A DNA stretch of 64,000 bases. Origin: Oscheius onirici (lineage: Eukaryota > Nematoda > Chromadorea > Rhabditida > Rhabditidae). Positions 59,500-64,000 of the stretch are shown here, piece by piece. How positions within the stretch are numbered: position 1 is the first letter of the stretch; each line of letters opens with the position of its first letter. Both the position numbers and the translations under genes were made by a program. The notes beneath the pieces are model-generated. The model did not search any database, was not told the origin of the DNA, and was given only the letters and a program-made list of their open reading frames with translations. The stretch covers positions 5,208,064 to 5,272,063 of the forward strand of contig OW051468.1 of the NCBI GenBank assembly GCA_932521025.1, read 5' to 3'.

Positions 59500-61732
59500 C
59501 CGCCGCAAGGACACCTCGCCTCCACTGAAACCTGGTTCGATTGGTTAAGGTAAGGTCAATGAGGTGAGAAGGAGTGACGAGGTAAAACAAATACTTCTAG
59601 AATTCAGAGAGAGTTTGCTCCAAACTACTTCAGCAAAAACTTGTTGGTAAAGAACAAAGGGTACTGAAGATCAAATGTTCAAAACAGGGTGGTCCAAAGG
59701 AGACAGAAATGCGAGAGAAACAGTCGGAAGGCCAAAAAAGGACAGCCTTTGGAAACCTCTGACTGACAGGAGAAAGATTGATGAGAGTCTGTTTTTCTCT
59801 GCTTAGATATCGATCTTTCGACGGAACAAATCGAGTATAATGAGCGAGGATCAACACACGGACAAAATCAATTTCGATAATCAAGCCGGTCGGACCGGAA
59901 GAGAGAGAGAGAGAGAGAGTCGTAAAGAGTGATATATGGTGGAAAGGGGACAGTTCAGACTTCACAAAAGACACAAATCTAGGAAGACATCTGGCTGTTT
60001 GTAGTTTAAGCATAGAACCAAGACTAACAAATAGCCAGGAGAATAATATTTTCAATTCTTTGGTTGTCCCAAACCAAAGGAGAGAGAAAAGCTGCAAGCG
60101 GCGCGGTCGTTGGATGATAGGTGTTCTTTGCAAGGGGCAATATGGCGTCACCGTCTACGCCTAGTTTATGTTCCGAAAAGTTAACCTCGAAATACTATTT
60201 TATTTCTATCTGTCCGTTGTCCGCTTCACTGTAAGCAATGACTCTTGCTAAAAATTTCGTTTTATTGCTCTTCTTGGTAACTTATAACTTTCTAGGTCTA
60301 ATAAAAATGCAAGTTTAAGTTTCACTAAAACAATTTAAAAAAATTGTTGCCTTTTGAAACAAAACACTAGCTACTGTAATTGGTATTGACACCTCTGCTG
60401 ATGTTTTTTTTGGAACCGGAAATTGGGTTTGAAGATCAACGTCGGAACAGAAATATACTGGAAACACGGGTCTATGACTAATTGTAAGATGTGTAAAAGA
60501 AGGGTTTTTGTAAGGCTGTGGGTCCGAAAATAGCCCCCTTCTCGACACATCAATGCCGGGAAAACTGACGCCTTGTGCGCGACCCGTTTGGCTCGCGCCT
60601 GTCAGAGAAATGATAACTTTACAGTGACCAAAAGAGGCAAGGAAAATCGACAAAAGCGCAATCAAAAATTGAAGGTGGGAATTGAATGTTGTTGGTATAA
60701 ACTTTGATCCGGCGGAATATAAAAATAACTGGCTCCGATCCGCTAATGGTCATACGATCGACCGGTTATGCTGTTGCCAGTATCCTCGTGAACTTTTGAA
60801 CCGAAGACTCAACCACATCAGCTCCGTGTCGTCTAGGTTGTGAACGAACGGTTTCCCTGGTTCATCAAATCGACACCATAAATCGCCATCTCGATTTGGA
60901 TAGCAAGACTTCTCGCCGGGCCAGCTGCAGAACGCCTTCATTTTTCATTCGGACAAATGATGGAATATGTTCGATCAAAAGACGTAGCGGTCACCGGAAA
61001 TTAGTATTTCCACTGGGAAACAGTCGAGAACCGACAGGTTCAGACTACAGGAAAACAAGACTGGTTGTTTGTCTATTTGGAAGAATGAGACACAGATAAG
61101 AAACGGGTTCATTTATGTTGCAAAGGGCCTCTATTCTCGGTTGCATATCAGAGTGAAAGCCTCTTTGGTCGGGGGCGAAAAGTTTGAGCCGATTTTCCGA
61201 AAGCTTTGAACCGTATCTACGCGCCCACTCGATCAGCAGCCACCGAAATGGGTTCGGTTACGACTTCAGGAAGCCAATGATGTCAGCGACCAGTACGATC
61301 AGATCTATTTTTGGTCTCGAGACGACTTTTAAAGATTGCTGGTTTGAACCCGAAAAGATCGGTGACGTGAACGATGTCTGAACAGAGAAAAACGAAATTA
61401 CTGTAATGTCCGAAAGTGTATGAAAGAGGAGAAGAGAGGAGCAGGAGGGACAGCAAACGTCTTATCAGGTATTGTTAGTCGCACAGAGGCTGGTAGTTGA
61501 GTCACTCTTGTTTCGGAAATACGTTTTGGACCAAACACAACCAAATTGTACTTTCGATTCACCGAAAACGAAAAGAGGCTTCAATCTGCGTTTTCGTCAT
61601 ACTTTCCACACCTCTGTTGGTCGTTCTCCTTGTTTTCTGCTTTTTTTTGCGGATTCTCGTGATTCTGGAAGATACGGTAGATAATAATTTCAGGAGTAGG
61701 AAACTTAATATACTGTTATTTTCCAAGTTTTC
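59500..61732. other. Region upstream of the K2P gene
   Basis: 2.2 kb without a supported gene. Contains a (GA)n microsatellite at about 59899-59919. A minus-strand frame at 60750-60941 with an ATG (63 aa, MKAFCSWPGEKSCYPNRDGD) is not spliced and not recognised. Probable promoter space for the channel. Confidence 0.4.
59899..59919. repeat. (GA)n microsatellite
   Basis: About ten GA units, uninterrupted. Simple repeat in the channel's 5' flank. Confidence 0.9.
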
Positions 61733-61742
61733 ACATTCATAG

Positions 61743-61990
61743 GGGCCCGGATAGTCAAGTGGATAGGATGACAGTCTATGAAGAAAGCGATCGCAAGTTC
61801 AATCCCGGGTGGTAGTACACGAAGGTAGGCTACCCTGGCATCTCTCGCCAGCCTAGCATGTCCAGCGGATCCCGTAGCTTGAGCAACCCTGATCATTCAA
61901 CGCGCTCAGCATCACTCCAAGAACCCTCCCCTTCGGATGTGATCTCGGTCAGGTGAACTACCTTGAATACCGAATAAACAGTTTTTTTAA
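61743..61990 (+). mobile_element. tRNA-derived SINE with 10-bp target-site duplication
   Basis: The head resembles a tRNA gene: A-box GGATAGTCAAGTGGATAGG (61749-61767) and B-box GTTCAATCCCG (61797-61807). A unique body of about 130 bp follows, then the 3' end AATAAACAGTTTTTTT. The insertion is flanked by exact direct repeats ACATTCATAG at 61733-61742 and 61991-62000, the mark of L1-type target-primed retrotransposition. No coding. The intact duplication suggests a fairly recent insertion, just upstream of a small gene. Confidence 0.88.
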
Positions 61991-62023
61991 ACATTCATAG
62001 AAGACTTTTTTCAGAGCAAACAA

Positions 62024-62443
62024 ATGTGTGTACGTTATATAAATGGAGAACTTTGTAGAAGACTATTCAAAATGTGGCCTCTAGGCGTTGGACTCCTTCC
62101 ACTTCCAGCTGTTGCTCTCATAGCTTGTGGCAAGAAATCTGCTCCACCTCCACACGCTCCCACAACTCCACTTCCAACTGCTGAATCTACTACTTCTGCT
62201 GGAACGCCATCCAAGCCGGCAGCGGTGGCTTCAAAAGTCGTCTCTTTCAAGTCGAAGAAGGATAAAAAGAAGCCTTCTGTCAGCAAGATCAGAGGCCCGA
62301 CGAAGAAGATTATGAGGCTTGTCCCTCCGTTGCGTCCGAGGTGGTGGTTCCACAATAGAAACGAGAAGTTTGTGACACAGCGCGAATGGGCGATTCACAA
62401 GCCTCCAATTCGATATAAAATCTCTCCTTCTTTCCCATGCTAA
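62024..62443 (+). CDS. Small nematode-type CGKK protein (123-139 aa)
   Basis: Single exon. From the ATG at 62072 the protein begins MWPLGVGLLPLPAVALIACG followed by KK, a hydrophobic Pro-rich leader ending in CGKK, then a Pro/Thr linker (APPPHAPTTPLPTAEST) and a strongly basic part (SKKDKKKPSVSKIRGPTKK). Short worm proteins with this leader-CGKK-basic-tail layout are familiar to me, but their role is unknown. The frame also opens from an upstream ATG at 62024, 10 bases after a TTTTTTCAG acceptor, giving 16 extra residues. The leader may be a membrane or signal segment. It faces the 3' end of a receptor gene. Confidence 0.6.
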   Translation: MCVRYINGELCRRLFKMWPLGVGLLPLPAVALIACGKKSAPPPHAPTTPLPTAESTTSAGTPSKPAAVASKVVSFKSKKDKKKPSVSKIRGPTKKIMRLVPPLRPRWWFHNRNEKFVTQREWAIHKPPIRYKISPSFPC

Positions 62444-62623
62444 ATGACAAAATATGTGCACAATAAAGCTGATGACATGGTCTTCTTGTAGTTCAAGGTC
62501 TGGTACGACTTCTCAATCCGCGAACACTTGGTCTTCTTTGAATTCGCATTGGTCTCGGTCCTCTTTGAGTCGTCGGAACAGGGTGGGATTCTCTGTATTC
62601 AGATGAGAAAAACTTTGAACGAC

Positions 62624-63877
62624 TTACACAGTTTGCTGTTTGTTAGACCCCTTTGGTTCCTTTCTCTTAAAGACTTGCTTGCTGTTGTAGCGAAACTTGT
62701 CTTCGAAAATGAAGATAAAAAAATTTGACGAGTAGTCAATTATGTGGAAGACTTCAGTTGCAAGACTGACGAAGTTCGGAAACAGGCCAGAATATCCGTC
62801 TGCTCCGACAAACTAGGAAATGATTATAAAAATAGCCATCTCAACCTGTCGAAATACTGCCAAGCCCAGTTCAAGAAGACCACCAGGAAGACTCTTCGCA
62901 ATCAAGAGAAGTATCAAGAAGTTTGAACGAAGTTCCTTTCTAAACTGCTTGAATTTAGCTCAAACAGTACCAACTGTTTAGATAATTCCTCGTCTGTAGT
63001 TACCAAGTTCTCGGCAGCAATTTCTCTCATAGACGTTTTCTCCTTCCTCAGCGCACTACAAATTTTCCAAAGTAGAAAGAGTTTCAAAACGTTTGGTCCA
63101 CCGGAGCCAAGCCAAAGATGTACGACTGTCCAGTAGAGCTCGCTCTAAATATTTCGTAAGATGAAGAAAAGGGAACTTACCTCTCCAAACTCGCTCCGAC
63201 TTTCTAAAAGTGTGCGCTCATCTTTCTCACACAGCTCCACATACAGTAGTCTGTTCAAGGGCTACTGAGAAAAGACCTTAAAGAGTTTCGTTCCACGGGT
63301 CTCGGAACGAAATTATTTTCTCAGTAATCAGTGAACACATTGTATGAAAACTTACTGCTGAAACAGTTGGAAGTGTGTAGATCGCCGAGAGAATAATCAA
63401 TCCGACATTGGTTCCTTTGTTCAGACTGAAACTATTTCTAGCGCGTGATACTACCCTACTCTCTGCTCTTCTTGTAAACTTCCTTCAGACACACGTGTAG
63501 AAAACGATCGATCGTCAAGGTTGTCAACATCCAGACGCTCAAGATGCGCACAAGCGGACCAAAAAATTGATGGGCGACGAAAATATAGTAGAAATAGGAA
63601 ATCGGAATACATTTGTGTAGCATACTGGCAAAATAAGTACATATGATGAAGTAGGACGCCAGTGTAGGCTACAGTTATGTTCATCTGAAAAAGATTTACT
63701 CATTGATAATCGTAAAAATACCAAGAAGAGATTCAGCAAGGAAGACCTCCCTTGATCGCATTTTAGAAGGGCAGAAAGACTGAATATGTTCAGCAGAGTT
63801 CCTATGACAGAAATGGGAAAAAATAGCCAGATATTCAAGTTATTGATAAGGCTGTAGTAGTGTTGCAACTCGTTCAT
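62624..63877 (-). CDS. Rhodopsin-type neuropeptide receptor (FMRFamide-receptor-like)
   Basis: Exons 63877-63722, 63668-63460, 63425-63356, 63252-63181, 63144 to about 62963, then two or three small exons to a stop near 62624. TM1 IWLFFPISVIGTLLNIFSL with the Gly-Thr-Leu-Leu-Asn of class A, TM2 NLFL(P)TLASYFIIC, TM3 FGPLVRILSVWMLTTLTIDR with the DRF variant of DRY, TM4 VGLIILSAIYTLPTVSA, ECL2 VCVELCEKDE, TM5 PNVLKLFLLWKICSAL, TM6 NFLILLLIAKSLPGGLL, TM7 EVFHIIDYSSNFFIFIFEDKF. The TM3 Asp-Arg-Phe and the TM7 Asp-Tyr-Ser-Ser-Asn-Phe fit FMRFamide-like peptide receptors coupled to G proteins. One intron near 62943-62962 has to be about 26 bp to keep frame. The exact C-terminus is uncertain. Confidence 0.78.
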
Positions 63878-64000
63878 TCTTCAGACGGCCTGACCAAATC
63901 GTTAAAATCTTCGGTATGAAGTTCAATTTAAGATCGTTTATTTCTCACTGATATTTTTCGAAAACGAAGTCATAATATGTCCTTCCTTCTTATGTTTGTC
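63878..64000. other. Receptor 5' flank at window edge
   Basis: No gene visible in the last 123 bases. Confidence 0.3.

Noticed and set aside
59630-60151. 173-residue minus-strand frame upstream of the K2P channel
   Set aside because: No domain, spans a GA microsatellite, no start context; judged non-coding.
62528-62926. Plus-strand frames at the end of the window
   Set aside because: They are antisense shadows of the TM6-TM7 exons of the neuropeptide receptor.
1-64000. CRISPR arrays, prokaryotic operons or defence systems
   Set aside because: Spliceosomal introns throughout, no direct-repeat arrays, no bacterial gene signatures.

Overview
This is a gene-dense piece of animal nuclear genome, most likely from a nematode. 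The evidence for a nematode is: a TTBK-type casein kinase of the kind expanded in worms, serpentine chemoreceptor-like 7TM genes, a nematode-style tyrosine phosphatase relic, and a TTTTCAG-type acceptor lying 0-40 nt before many start codons, as expected for spliced-leader trans-splicing. No species can be named. A striking property is intron size: most introns I could place are 34-44 bp, and several that are forced by reading frame are only 26-32 bp. All exon boundaries were placed by eye from frame and GT/AG signals, so individual junctions may be off by a base.

Layout. 0-3.1 kb: a coiled-coil (possibly CEP290-like) gene on the minus strand, with a plus-strand TTBK-like kinase nested in one of its introns. 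3.2-3.6 kb: a palindromic transposon-like element. 4-12 kb: DNA polymerase alpha catalytic subunit, then Ku70. 12-17.6 kb: Bax-inhibitor-1, a CHORD/CS co-chaperone, a DnaJ protein and a short-chain dehydrogenase. 17.7-24.4 kb: CLN3/battenin, a decayed tyrosine phosphatase, and an unrecognised nuclear protein with AT-hooks. 24.6-30.5 kb: CMC1, the U6 terminal uridylyltransferase TUT1 and an F-box protein. 30.7-31.5 kb: a 770-bp fold-back element with tRNA-like arms. 31.5-39 kb: sparse, with two 7TM receptor genes, one small gene and coding fragments. 39-50.9 kb: DIP2, with unusually long introns and an apparent second promoter. 51-55.6 kb: mostly empty, with the tail of a non-LTR retrotransposon. 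55.6-59.5 kb: a small charged protein, a secreted C-type lectin and a two-pore potassium channel, with two further relatives of the fold-back family in their introns. 61.7-64 kb: an intact tRNA-derived SINE with target-site duplication, a small CGKK protein and a third 7TM receptor.

Most genes are housekeeping (replication, end joining, RNA 3' uridylation, mitochondrial copper/COX assembly, lysosome, chaperones) and are not one pathway. Close same-strand pairs (Pol alpha-Ku70, DnaJ-SDR, CMC1-TUT1) separated by 130-200 bp, with an acceptor just before the second start codon, look like operons. The most unusual material is the set of inverted-repeat elements that combine tRNA-like promoter boxes with a shared hairpin core, together with the extremely short introns.
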